A stretch of 64,000 bases of DNA, from the NCBI RefSeq assembly GCF_022539505.1, contig NC_061514.1, forward strand, positions 336,085,090-336,149,089, written 5' to 3'. Of the stretch, positions 22,971-34,081 are shown piece after piece. This DNA is from Lolium rigidum (Eukaryota > Streptophyta > Magnoliopsida > Poales > Poaceae). A program made the translations under genes and the position numbers. The notes below the pieces were generated by a model. That model was not told the DNA's origin and ran no database searches. It was given only the letters and a program-made list of their open reading frames with translations. The stretch's first letter is position 1. Each line of letters starts with the position of its first letter.

Positions 22971-23138
22971 TCAGACAGCCTGGTTTCCGCCGGCGCCCTG
23001 GTTCCCACCGCCTCCCTCCTGCTGGTTGCCGCCCTGGTTCTGGACTCGCTCGTACGCGACTCCGATGATCCCCACCACGAAGATGAAACCCCAGGTGCAC
23101 GCTACACCATCAAGGAAGCCCCACCAATAGGGCCCCAT
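22971..23138 (-). CDS. Small single-pass membrane peptide, 55 aa, unassigned
   Basis: The ORF is 55 codons from ATG 23138 to TGA 22971. The N-terminus MGPYWWGFLDGVACTW is tryptophan-rich. Residues about 12-29 (VACTWGFIFVVGIIGVAY) form one hydrophobic segment, and the tail is polar and repetitive (NQGG, GGGGNQGAGGNQ). Third codon positions are strongly G/C, as in grass genes. No other ATG lies on the minus strand between the CT-rich probable core promoter (about 23225-23280, CTCTCTCCTTCCTTCCTCC) and this start, and the same frame has an upstream TGA, so the start is well placed. There is no transposon sequence in it, and it sits in the least repetitive part of the window. I infer a small secretory-pathway or membrane protein of unknown role. 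A chance ORF cannot be excluded from one sequence. Confidence 0.55.
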   Translation of the reverse strand: MGPYWWGFLDGVACTWGFIFVVGIIGVAYERVQNQGGNQQEGGGGNQGAGGNQAV

Positions 23139-23345
23139 CAGATCTCTGGTAGGAACGGAAGGAGGGGAAGAGGTGGAGGCTACTACAGGGAGAGTGATAG
23201 GTGCAGAACTGCAGACTTGAGCAGTTGAGCAAGATCAGGCCAGGCCGGAGGAGGAAGGAAGGAGAGAGGGTGAGACCGTCAGAGCTATAAAGACGAGTGT
23301 GTGTTGCTCTCTCTCACACACACACACTCTGGTAGTGGTAGTGGT
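23139..23345 (-). promoter_or_regulatory. Putative leader and core promoter of the small gene
   Basis: The minus strand shows a pyrimidine-rich Y-patch-like run and a CT/CA dinucleotide tract (23310-23330), both common around plant transcription starts. CTATAAAG at 23286-23293 lies on the plus strand; on minus it reads only CTTTATAG, so a TATA box for this gene is uncertain. Confidence 0.35.
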
Positions 23346-24507
23346 AGCTCGTGATGCAGCCCACGGCTGTGCTGTGCACGCACGTTCGCCCTTTCCCGAA
23401 TGAGGATCACGCGGCCAGGGGCTGCAGCTGCCTGCCTAGCTACTTTGGACTACATTGCAGATGGGATCACTATGTATGCGCGCGGACCAATAGAAGAAGA
23501 TAAGCAACCTACTCCACGGATTAACTGATTGATGAACCGGCAGCTTGCACGCACAAGTGCCCTAACCTAAATTACCAAGTCTTGACACGACATGCATTTT
23601 TACACACCGGAAAGCTCTCGTCGCAGCTAGCTCCACACACCTGCACAATCTCTTCCTACCACACGTACGCAAAGCCCGGCCATCACAAAAACGTCTCGTG
23701 CAGTTTAAGAGGTATACGCGCGTGACAGGCCCGTCAGGTTTGCACTGCAAGTGATCGATCGATTACCACGGACCAGCGCTAGCTAGCAAGCAGCAGTAGA
23801 ATGCATGAGAGGATTCCCACATGCACTCTCCGATCGAATGTGGATTTAATCTGGTAGAATCGGTAAGCGCCTGCCTGCCTGCATGTGACGGAGCGGAGTC
23901 CAACCAACGTCGTAAGTAGTCTGTGTCTGGCTGTCTGCTCGCCGGCGCAACCTACCACAGTCCTGATCCCACCGGAGTTGGGGTACGGCCGGCAGAGCCT
24001 TTGTGCAAGTACAACTAGCCACATGGACCCAGCCACACATAGTACGTCACCCGCGTGCGCTTGAGACGGACAGCGAGATCGATCTCTGAAGAAATTGAGA
24101 ATGCAGGAGAAGCAGCAAACAGGAAGCAAACGACTCTATTACTAGTTCACCAGCTTGCTAGTTGCTAGCTACACAATCATACCGTCAACCACAACATGCA
24201 GTCATGGACACACATCGAAAGCTCTCAAACTCAACCTACAGAATTTCGTGGCACACACACGCGTGCGCCTCATCTCTCAAGCATCGAGCGTTAGATAAGA
24301 TAACGCACATCCGCAGACAGACAGCTAACGCCTCAAACCCTGGGGCGCTCTGTCTTACATGTACCGAACCTAGGAAGCTCAGGCAGGGCCTCTCAGGTCA
24401 TCAGAAGGCAGCGTGTCCCGAAAAAGACGACAACCACGGCTAACAAGCTCCAATACTAATAACCATAATGAGAGGGTTGCATAGAATCTTATGCACCATC
24501 ACCTTCT
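23346..24507. other. Low-copy intergenic sequence
   Basis: Mixed composition with many CGATCG, GCTAGC and CATGCA hexamers, as in grass promoter regions. No ORF with recognisable domains, no repeat ends and no RNA gene were found. Confidence 0.4.
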
Positions 24508-24865
24508 CCTCACTGCCTGATAGCTCAGTTTAGAAGTGGTCAAAAAGTGGTATTTTCACTGTCAAATTAGTCTACACTCAACTGTATAGTAGTGGGATAG
24601 AGGATTCCTTTGACAATCAAAATCTGGTTGTGGTTAATTTGGCACAATGCCATAGCTACCAAGGATAACATGAAGAGAAGAAAGTGTATTCATCACCTTT
24701 TCTTCACTTGTGCTGCAGCAAAATACACTTGGAGCAATGTTGCTAGATCTATAGGTGCCGCTAACAGACCAGCTTCTTTCTCCCGGTTTTTCTAGTGGTT
24801 CCCACGTTTCCTACCTGTCAGTTGCAACGTTTAGATAGCAGGCAGTACGGCTATCTGCTGGGCAA
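24508..24865 (+). pseudogene. LINE ORF2 zf-RVT fragment, cut by MULE
   Basis: One frame gives KWSKSGIFTVKLVYTQLYSS, and after a frameshift IKIWLWLIWHNAIATKD and HHLFFTCAAAKYTWSNVA. These are hallmark blocks of the zinc-binding reverse-transcriptase region of plant LINEs. It then reads WFPRFLPVSCN and IAGSTAICWA up to 24865, with in-frame stops. The sequence halts exactly where the Mutator-like terminal repeat begins. The next expected residues (IWK-RN-) are found at 15935 on the minus strand. Confidence 0.75.
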
Positions 24866-25065
24866 GAGAAAATTATAAAAACCAACCACAATTGTGGCTA
24901 GGTTATCAAAAAAACCACCATCTTTCTTTTTTTTGACAAAAAACCACCGGTTTAGAGTAACAACATGACAAACTACCACCAGTATGTTGTAAGAGTCACT
25001 CTAAATGACTCAACCGAGGTTATGATGTGTGAGGCCCACTGCCAGGCTGACGTGGCGATGGACAA
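24866..25065. mobile_element. Mutator-like element (MULE), other terminal inverted repeat
   Basis: It begins GAGAAAATTATAAAAACC, then CCACAATTGTGGCTAGG, and matches 15936 onward for roughly 190 bp including CAACATGACAAACTACCACC. The preceding 9-mer GCTGGGCAA (24857-24865) is the candidate duplication. Long terminal repeats beginning GAG and a 9-bp duplication fit Mutator. Confidence 0.7.
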
Positions 25066-25651
25066 CAGTCAAAGAGAGGGATGGTGAGCGATACTAAATT
25101 CTCTAGGTTTTTTTGTAAGTTTCTCCTCCACCCCCTGTCCCTATCCTCTCTCTCCCTTTCTTCTCACCGGACCATGCTTCGCCGCGCTCGCTGGGCAGGT
25201 GCTCGCCGACGCGTTGGGCCGTGTCCGGCACCAAATCGTGGCCTCCCTAATTCATGTGCGCACCGATGGGATCCAAAGGGCAGCGTGTCCAGCACGGCAT
25301 GGGCGAGCTCGTCGCGGGCAAGGGAAGGCAAGCGCCGGCCAAAGGGTGGTAAAAGAGAGCTCTGGACAGGGTCCGCTCCGGCGAGCTCTGCGTGGGGTGG
25401 CGTCAGCGAGCGCTGGCTAGGGACGGCGCAGTGGCGCGGGCGAGCGCCGGCCAAGGGGCAGCGCGGGAGAGCTCTAGACAAGGGCCTCGACGGCGAGCTC
25501 GGCGTGGGGCGGAAACAGCGAGCGCCAGCCAAGGGGCGGCGCGGGAGAGCTCTAGACAGGGTCCGCGACAGCGAGCTCGGCTTGGGGCGGCGGCAGCAAG
25601 CGCCGGCCAAGGGGCCGCGCGGCACGGGAGATCTATGGATAGGGGCGACAC
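25066..25651 (+). repeat. MULE interior with 78-bp GC-rich tandem repeats
   Basis: After a CT-rich stretch the sequence becomes strongly GC-rich. GAGAGCTCTAGAC recurs at 25467 and 25545 (78-bp period), with diverged copies near 25355 and 25623. One frame from 25081 stays open for 210 codons, and the repeat reads as 26-residue units (GRALDKGLDGELGVGRKQ, GRALDRVRDSELGLGRRQ). All three plus frames and the minus strand are also open, so coding is doubtful. It may be captured gene sequence (Pack-MULE type), expanded by slippage. Confidence 0.45.
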
Positions 25652-26394
25652 TATTGGAGATATGCCCAAGAGGCAATAATAAAGTGGTTATTATAATATC
25701 TTTATGTTTATGATAAATGTTTGCATACCATGCTATAATTGTATTAACCGAAACATTGATACATGTGTGTTGTGTGAACAACAAGGAGTCCCTAGTAAGC
25801 CTCTTGTATAACTAGCTTGTTGATTAATGGATGATCATGGTTTCGTGATCATGAACATTGGATGTTATTAATAACAAGGTTATGTCATTAGTTGAATGAC
25901 ATAATGGACACACACCCAAATGAGCGTAGCATAAGATCAAGTCATTAAGTTCAATTTGCTATAAGCTTTCGATACATAGTTGTCTTAATCCTTCGACCAT
26001 GAGATCATGTAAATCACTTACATCGGAAGGGTATTTTGATTACATCAAACGCCATTGCGTAAATGGGTGGTTATAAAGATGGGATTAAGTATTCGGAAAG
26101 TGTGAGCTGAGGCATATGGATCAATAGTGGGATTTGTCCATCCTGATGACGGATAGATATACTCTGGGCCCTCTCGGTGGAATATCGTCTGATTAGCTTG
26201 GAAGCATATGATTGGATCATAACAGATGACATACCACGGTACGAGTAAAGAGTACTTGTCAGTAACGAGGTTGAACAAGGTATGGAGATACCGATGATCA
26301 AACCTCGGACAAGTAGAATATCGCGTGACAAAGGGAATTGGCATCGTATGTAAATGGTTCAATCGATCACTAAAGTCATCGTTGAATATGTGGG
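25652..26394 (+). repeat. Angela/BARE-type Copia LTR, 5' 743 bp only
   Basis: Starts TATTGGAGATATGCCCAAGAGG and stops after TTGAATATGTGGG, where a second LTR of the same family begins. It is therefore a target LTR split by the insertion of a related element; its remainder is not in this contig. Confidence 0.8.
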
Positions 26395-28177
26395 TGAAGG
26401 AGATATGCCCTAGAGGCAATAATAAAGTGGTTATTATTTATATCTCTATGTTTATGATAAATGTTTATATGTCATGCTATAATTGTATTAACCGAAACAT
26501 TAGTACATGTGTGATATGTAGACAACAAGAAGTCCCTAGTATACCTCTTAAACTAGCTTGTTGATTAATGGATGATTAGTTTCATAATCATGAACATTGG
26601 ATGTTATTAATAACAAGGTTATATCATTATATGAATGATGTAATGGACACACCCAATTAAGCGTAGCATAAGATCTCGTCATTAAGTTATTTGCTATAAG
26701 CTTTCGATACATAGTTACCAAGTCCTTATGACCATGAGATCATGTAAATCACTTATACCGGAAAGGTACTTTGATTACATCAAACACCACTGCGTAAATG
26801 GGTGGCTATAAAGGTGGGATTAAGTATCCGGAAAGTATGAGTTGAGGCATATGGATCAACAAGTGGGATTTGTCCATCCCGATGACGGATAGATATACTC
26901 GGGCCCTCTCGGTGGAATGTCGTCTAATGTCTTGCAAGCATATGAATGAGTTCATAAGAGACCACATACCACGGTACGAGTAAAGAGTACTTGTCAGGAG
27001 ACGAGGTTGAACAAGGTATGAGGTGATACCGAAGATCAAACCTCGGACAAGTAAAATATCGCGTGACAAAAGGAATTGGTATCATATGTGAATGGTTCAT
27101 TCGATCACTAAGTCATCGTTGAATATGTGGGAGCCATTATGGATCTCCAGATCCCGCTATTGGTTATTGGTCGGAGTGAGTACTCAACCATGTCCGCATA
27201 GTTCACGAACCGTAGGGTGACACACTTAAAGTTGGATGTTGAAATGGTAGTACTTGAATATGGAATGGAGTTGGAATATTTGTTCGGAGTCCCGGATAAG
27301 ATCCCGGACATCACGAGGAGTTCCGGAATGGTCCGGAGAATAAGATTCATATATAGGATGTCATTTTATGTGAATAAAATGTCGCGGAAGGTTCTACGGA
27401 AGGTTCTAGAAGGTTCTAGAAAAGTCCGGAAGAAACCACCAAGGAAGGTGGAGTCCACATGGGACTCCACCTCCATGGCCGGCCAACCCTAGTGGGGGAG
27501 GAGTCCCAAGTGGACTCCCCTTAGGGGGCCGGCCACTCCCCATATGGGAGGTGGAACTCCCACCTTGGTGGGAGTCCTAGCTAGGCTAGGTTTCCCCCTC
27601 CCTATGGAAGGTTTTTGGTTCGGGTCTTATTCGAAGACTTGGAGACCAACTCTTGGGGATCCACCTATATAATGAGGGGCATAGGGGAGGGGGCCGGACA
27701 CACTAAAGCCACAACCTGGCCGCCCCCCTTGAGTGGCCGGCCACCCCTCCCAAACCCTAGCCGCCCCCTTCTCCTCCATAGCTCCCGCGTGCTTTAGCGA
27801 AGCTCCGCCGGAGTTCTCCACCGCCACCGACACCACGCCGTCGTGCTCGTCGGATTCAAGAGGAGCTACTACTTCCGCTGCCCGCCGGAACGGGAGGTGG
27901 ACGTCGTCTTCATCAACAACCGAACGTGTGACCGAGTACGGAGGTGCTGCCCGTTCGTGGCGCCGGAACCGATCGTGATCAAGATCTTCTACGCGCTTTT
28001 GCAAGCGGCAAGTGAACGTCTACCGCAGCAACAAGAGCCTCATCTTGTAGGCTTTGGAATCTCTTCAAGGGTGAGACTCGATACCCCTCGTTGCTACCGT
28101 CTTCTAGATTGCATCTTGGCTTGGATTGCGTGTTTGCGGTAGGAAAATTTTTGTTTTCTATGCTACGTTATCCTACA
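26395..28177 (+). repeat. Angela/BARE-type 5' LTR
   Basis: Runs from TGAAGGAGATATGCCCTAG to TTATCCTACA, about 1783 bp, with a TATA box (CTATATAATGAGG) near 27664. The GC-rich region after it (27680-28000) contains short open frames that are leader sequence, not genes. Confidence 0.87.
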
Positions 28178-28179
28178 AG

Positions 28180-28190
28180 TGGTATCGAGC
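28180..28190 (+). other. Primer-binding site, initiator-tRNA type, one base short
   Basis: TGGTATCGAGC lies three bases from the LTR end. The usual Copia site is TGGTATCAGAGC, so one base appears to be lost. Confidence 0.8.
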
Positions 28191-29374
28191 CGTGTCTATG
28201 CATAGATGGTTGCACGAGTAGAACACAATGGTTTTGTGGGCGTTGATGCTCTTGTTATCTTTAGTTGAGTACTTTGCATCTTTATGGCATAGTGGGATGA
28301 AGCGGCTCGGACTAACTTTACATGACCGCGTTCATGAGACTTGTTCCTCGTTCGACATGCAACTTGTATTGCATAAGAGGCTTTGCGGGTGTCCGTCTCT
28401 CCTACTATAGTAAAGATTCAATTTACTCTTCTATTGACAACATTAGTATCAACGTTGTGGTTCATGTTCGTAGGTAGATTAGATCTATATCGAAAACCCT
28501 AAACCACGTAAAATATGCAAACCAAATTAGAGAGCGTCTAACTTGTTTTTGCAGGGTTTGGTGATGTGATATGGCCATAATGTGATGATGAATATGTATG
28601 AGATGATCATTATTGTATTGTGGCAACCGGCAGGAGCCTTATGGTTGTCTTTAAATTTCATGTTGAGTAGTATTTCAAGGTAGTTGTAATAGTTGCTACA
28701 TGGAGGACAATCATGAAGACGGCGCCATTGACCTTGACGCTACGCCGACGATGATGGAGATCATGCCCGAAGATGATGGAGATCATGTCCGTGCTTTAAA
28801 GATGAAGATCAAAGGCGCAAAGACAAAAGGGCCATATCATATCACATATGAACTGCATGTGATGTTAATCCTTTTATGCATCTTATTTTGCTTAGATTGC
28901 GACGGTAGCATTATAAGATGATCCCTCACTAAAATCTCAAGATAATAAAGTGTTCATCCTTAGTAGCACCGTTGCCAAGACTTGTCGTTTCGAAGCATCT
29001 CGTGATGATCGGGTGTGATAGAATCAACAAGTACATACAGCGGGTGCAAGCCGCTTTGCACATGCGGATACTAAGGTGGCCTTGACGAGCCTAGCATGTA
29101 CGGACATGGTCTCGGAACACGTGATACCGAAAGGTAGAGCATGAATCATATGATTGATATGATGAACACTTTGAGTGTTCGCCATTGAAATTACACCTTG
29201 TCTCGTGATGATCGGACTATGGTGTGGTGGATTTGGTTCGTGTGATCACTAAGACAATGCGAGGGATATTGTTTTGAGTGGGAGTTCACCTAGATTTTTA
29301 ATTATGTTGAATTAAAATTTGAACTCAATTTGTCATAAACTTAGTCTAAACTATTGCAAATATATGTTGTAGAG
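28191..29374 (+). other. Angela leader (untranslated)
   Basis: AT-rich region between primer site and gag, as usual in this clade. A 73-codon ORF (28700-28921) has no recognisable domain. Confidence 0.6.
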
Positions 29375-30225
29375 ATGGCGTCCCCAATCAATTTTAACCA
29401 GTTCCTAGAGAAAGAAAAGCTTAAGAGCAACGGTAGCAACTTCACCGACCGGTTCCGTCATGTGAGGATCTTCCTCTCTGGCGGAAATCTGCAATATGTG
29501 CTTGATGCACCGCTAGGTGACCCTCCTGCAGAAACTGAAACCGATGAAGTAAAAGCTGTTTACGAGACTCGGAAAACTCGGTACTCTCAAGTTCAGTGTG
29601 CCATCTTATGCAGTCTTGAATCCGATCTTCAAAAACGTTTTGAGCACCACGATCCTCATGAGTTGATGAAAGAGTTGAAGACTATTTTCGAGACTCATGC
29701 GGCCGTGGAATGCTATGAAGCATCGAAACATTTCTTCAGCTCGTATGATGGAAGAAGGCAGCTCCATTAGTGAGCACATGCTCGCCATGACCGGGCATGC
29801 GAAGAAACTCGTTGACTTGGGAATAGTGATTCCTAACGGATCGGGGATTAATCGTGTCCTTCAATCACCGCCACCAAGTTACAAGAACTTTGTGATGAAC
29901 TACAATATGCGTAACATGAACAAGGAGTTACTCGAACTCTTTGGCATGCTAAAAGCTGCTCGAGATTGAGATCAAGAAAGAGCACCAAGTGTTGGTGGTC
30001 AACAAGACCACCAGCTTCAAGAAACAGGGCAAATCTAAGGGAAAATTCAAGAAGGGTGGCAAGAAAGCTGCCACGCCTCCTATGAAACCTAAGAACGGCC
30101 CTAAGCCCGATGCTCGAGTGCTATTATCGCAAGGAGAAGGGACACCGGAAGCGTAATTGCTCCAAGTATCCGGCTGATCCGAAGAGCGGCCTTGTCAAGA
30201 AGAAGAAAGAAGGTATATCTGATAT
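29375..30225 (+). pseudogene. gag: Angela gag, frameshifted
   Basis: Capsid and nucleocapsid protein. The start MASPINFNQFLEKEKLK is canonical. The first frame stops at 29770 and continues in another frame as SSISEHMLAMTGHAKKLVDL to 29969. A third segment is lysine-rich (KKQGKSKGKFKKGGKK). The zinc knuckle is damaged: it reads CYYRKEKGHRKRNC, so its second cysteine is replaced by arginine. At least two frameshifts make it non-functional. Confidence 0.87.
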
Positions 30226-30249
30226 ACATGTTATAGATGTTTATCTCAC

Positions 30250-31116
30250 CTGGTTCTCGTTCTAGTACTCGGGTATTTGATACCTGGTTCGGTTGCTCAT
30301 ATCCGTAACTCGAAACAGGAACTAAAGAATAAACGAAGACTACCGAAAGATGAAGTGACGATGCGCGTTGGAAATGGATCCAAAGTCGATGTGATCGCTG
30401 TCGGCACACTTCCTCTACATCTACCTTCGGGATTAGTTTTAAGCCTAAATAATTGTTATTTTGTACCCGCGTTGAGCATGAACATTATATCTGGATCTTG
30501 TTTAATGCAAGACGGTTATTCATTCAAGTCTGAGAATAATGGTTGTTCTATTTTTATGAATAATATCTTTTATGGTCGAGCACCTGAAAAGAATGGGTTA
30601 TTTCTATTTGATCTCGATAGTAGTGATACGCATATACATAACATTGATGCTAAGCGAATTAAATTGAATGATAATTCTACTTATATGTGGTACTGTCGTC
30701 TTGGTCATATTGGAGTGAAGCGCATGAAGAAACTCCATACTGATGGATTACTTGAATCGCTTGACTTTGAGTCACTTGATAGATGCGAAGCATGTCTAAT
30801 GGGAAAAATGACTAAGACTCCATTTTCTGGTATGATGGAGCGAGCTACTGACTTATTGGAAATCATACATACCGATGTATGCGGACCTATGAGCGTAGCA
30901 TCGCGCGGTGGTTATCGTTATGTTCTAACCTTCACGGATGATCCGAGTAGATATGGGTATATCTATTTCATGAAACATAAATCCGAAACTTTCGAGAAGT
31001 TTAAGGAATTCCAAAGTGAAGTAGAAAATCAACGTAACAAGAAGATTAAATTTCTACGATCTGATCGTGGAGGTGAATATCTGAGTTATGAGTTTGGCAT
31101 GCATTTAAAGAAATAG
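30250..31116 (+). pseudogene. Angela protease and N-terminal integrase, truncated
   Basis: The protease segment around 30262-30300 is frame-broken but shows VFDTW and then GSVAHI; a long open frame follows to 31116. It contains the GAG-pre-integrase zinc region (WYCRLGHIG, then CEACLMGKM) and the integrase core with Asp in IIHTDVCGPM and Asp in LRSDRGGEYL. It stops at HLKK, before the catalytic Glu. The stop comes from the junction with Gypsy sequence, so integrase cannot be active. Confidence 0.87.
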
Positions 31117-31717
31117 AACAAACACCTCTCAAAACTTTACTTTTATTCTCTTTATATGGTTTCAAAACTGAAAAAGCTCTAGCACATGATTTAATCTCTG
31201 CTTCCCTCTGCGAAGGGCCTGTCTTTTACTTTATGTTGAGTCAGTAAACCTATTTCCCTCCATCTCAAGCAAGCATTTGAGTTGTTGTGATCAAACTATT
31301 ATATTGTGATTTGCTTCATCATGTCTTTACTCTTTCTTGTTTAGTACAAGTTTTACCTTGAATGAATATAGCTTTGAAAGTCATCAATGATTAATATGAT
31401 TGAGTATGCAAGTTTACCATAAGCTTTAATATGAGAGCACTGCTCAATAGATGAATATAATTTGTTAAATGTTCTTTGACCAAGAACAAAGTTTGCCATC
31501 ACCAATTATGATTCCTTATGCACCTTTATTTGTGACTACCTTATACTTGTTTCAAGATTGAGTTATATGAGGAAGTTGTTTACTATAATGTCTTGTGTGA
31601 ATGAATATGATGCTTCTTGTCCGTATTTTATTTATCGACTCTTCACTCCATAAACATGTGGACCTGTTTACGAGTTCGCTTCGCTTGGGGACAAGCGAAG
31701 TCTAAGCTTGGGGGAGT
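31110..31717 (+). repeat. Gypsy 3' non-coding region remnant
   Basis: Related to the 3' region at 53290-53808 (GCTCTAGCACA, TTTTACTTT-ATGTTGAGTC). It ends in a polypurine tract AAGCTTGGGGGAGT (31704-31717) directly against an LTR. The upstream coding part of this element is missing. Confidence 0.7.
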
Positions 31718-32109
31718 TGATACGTCCAATTTGCATCACTATTTTATATCATAATTTGCTGTTATTCATTGATATATTTCATATTGGGACACAATACTTA
31801 TGTTATTTCATCTATTTTGCATGTTTCATGATTGTTTGGAGATTGAGCACGGAGCGAGATTCCGCTGGAAAAAGCACCGTCGGAATGCAATATTTCGGAA
31901 GATCAAGCTGTGGAAGGGAGTTTTTTCAAAATCCTATTTTTCCGGATGACGAAGGAAGCCGAAGGAGGGGCCAGGAGGACCCGGGGTGGGCCCACACCCT
32001 AGGGCGGCGCGGCCCATGCCCCGGCCGCGCCGCCATGTGGTGCAGGGGCCCACGACCCTTTCGCCTCCTTTTCTTCGCGAAACCCTTCGTCCCGAAGACA
32101 TAAGCCACG
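31718..32109 (+). repeat. Gypsy 3' LTR, cut by gap
   Basis: Begins TGATACGTCCAATTTGCATC directly after the polypurine tract. It diverges from the other LTRs here after the first ten bases, so it is a different family with the same terminus. Truncated at the N run. Confidence 0.75.
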
Positions 32110-32209
32110 NNNNNNNNNNNNNNNNNNNNNNNNNNNNNNNNNNNNNNNNNNNNNNNNNNNNNNNNNNNNNNNNNNNNNNNNNNNNNNNNNNNNNNNNNNN
32201 NNNNNNNNN
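32110..32209. other. Assembly gap, 100 N
   Basis: Exactly 100 N joining unrelated Gypsy sequences. Confidence 0.99.
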
Positions 32210-34081
32210 AGGATATTTGTCCAAAACTGAAACTTCCACCATGATTCATGGCTTTAGTTAGCGGCCCAATGTTCTTCTCTAACATTATGCATGCTCTAAC
32301 CATTAAACAAGTGGTAAATCTCCCTTACTACAGACAAGACGGACATGCATAGCAACTCACATGATATTCAACAAAGAGTTGATGGAGTCCCCAGAAACAT
32401 GGTTATCGCACAACAAACAACTTAATAAGAGATAAAGTGCATAAGTACATATTCAATACCACAATAGTTTTTAAGCTATTTGTCCCATGAGCTATATATT
32501 GCAAAGGTAAAGAATGGAAATTTTAAAGGTAGCACTCAAGCAATTTTACTTTGGAATGGCGGAGAAATACCATGTAGTAGGTAGGTATGGTGGACACAAA
32601 TGGCATAGTGGTTGGCTCAAGGATTTTGGATGCATGAGAAGTATTCCCTCTCGATACAAGGTTTAGGCTAGCAAGGTTATTTGAAACAAACACAAGGATG
32701 AACCAGTGCAGCAAAACTTACATAAAAGACATATTGTAAACATTATAAGACTCTACACCGTCTTCCTTGTTGTTCAAAACTCAATACTAGAAATTATCTA
32801 GACTTTAGAGAGACCAAATATGCAAACCAAATTTTAGCAAGCTCTATGTATTTCTTCATTAATGGGTGCAAAGTATATGATGCAAGAGCTAAAACATGAG
32901 CACAACAATTGCCAAGTATCAAATTATTCAAGACATTTTAGAATTACTACATGTAGCATTTCCCGATTCCAACCATATAACAATTTAACGAAGAAGATTC
33001 AACCTTCGCCATGAATACTATGAGTAAAGCCTAAGGACATATTTGTCCATATGCAACAGCGGAGCGTGTCTCTCTCCCACACAATGAATGCTAGGATCCA
33101 TTTTATTCAAACAAAAACAAAAACAAATACAAACCGACGCTCCAAGCAAAGCACATAAGATGTGATGGAATAAAAATATAGTTTCAGGGGAGGAACCTGA
33201 TAATGTTGTCGATGAAGAAGGGGATGCCTTGGGCATCCCCAAGCTTAGACGCTTGAGTCTCCTTAAATAATGCAGGGGTGAACCACCGGGGCATCCCAAA
33301 GCTTAGAGCTTTCACTCTCCTTGATCATATTGCATCATTTCCCTCTCTTGATCCTTGAAAACTTCCTCCACACCAAACTCGAAACAACTCATTAGAGGGT
33401 TAGTGCACAATAAAAATTTACATGTTCAGAGGTGACATAATCATTCTTAACACTTCCGGACATTGCACAAAGCTACTGGACATTAATGGAACAAAGAAAT
33501 TCATCCAACATAGCAAAAGAGGCAATGCGAAATAAAAGGCAGAATCTGTCAAAACAGAACAGTTCGTAAAGACGAATTTTAAAGTGGCACCAGACGTGCT
33601 CAGATGAAAATGCCCAAATTGAATGAAAGTTGCGTACATATCTGAGGATCACGCACGTAAATTGGCATAATTTTCTGAGTTACCTACAGAGAACTAGACC
33701 CAGATTCGTGACAGCAAAGAAATATGTTTCTGCGCAGTAATCCAAATCTAGTATGAACCTTACTATCAAAGACTTTACTTGGCACAACAATGCACAAAAC
33801 TAAGATAAGGAGAGGTTGCTACAGTAGTAACAACTTCCAAGACTCAAATATAAAATAAAAGTACTGCAGTAAAAACATGGGTTGTCTCCCATAAGCGCTT
33901 TTCTTTAACGCCTTTCAGCTAGGCGCAGAAAGTGTATATCAAGTGTTATCAAGAGATGCAGCATCAACATTACCTTGGGCTTTACCCTTACCTTTCTTGT
34001 TCTTTTTCTTACTCTTTGATTTAGGGAATATATGTCTACCCCCGGGTGTAGAGGTGAATTTTAGGGTGCCTTCTCCCATAT
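32210..34081 (-). repeat. Element D 3' non-coding region
   Basis: On minus it matches 51240-52930 of element F and 47900-49800 of element A. It includes two internal copies of the polypurine motif (AAGCTTGGGGATGC and a variant) near 33230-33305. Short ORFs in it recur in all copies but are not conserved as coding. Confidence 0.8.

Larger units (their letters stand above)
26395..31109 (+). mobile_element. Angela/BARE-clade Copia element, 3' truncated
   Basis: It consists of a 5' LTR, a primer site, a 1.2-kb leader, gag, protease and the first part of integrase. It ends abruptly near 31109 at a junction with unrelated Gypsy 3' sequence. The LTR length (about 1.78 kb), the GGAGATATGCCCTAGAGGC start and the gag start MASPINFNQFLEKEKL are all characteristic of the Angela/BARE clade. 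Reverse transcriptase, RNase H and the 3' LTR are missing. Confidence 0.88.

Noticed and set aside
23286..23293. CTATAAAG as a TATA box for a plus-strand gene
   Set aside because: No plausible coding sequence lies within the next kilobase on plus; the small gene is on minus.
25164..25784. 206-codon minus-strand ORF opposite the GC-rich repeats
   Set aside because: Several frames are open simultaneously because the DNA is a GC-rich tandem repeat, and the frame runs into the Angela LTR; no domain is visible.
27733..28142. Short ORFs of 81-125 codons after the Angela TATA box
   Set aside because: They lie in the transcribed part of the LTR, which is GC-rich in this clade and untranslated.
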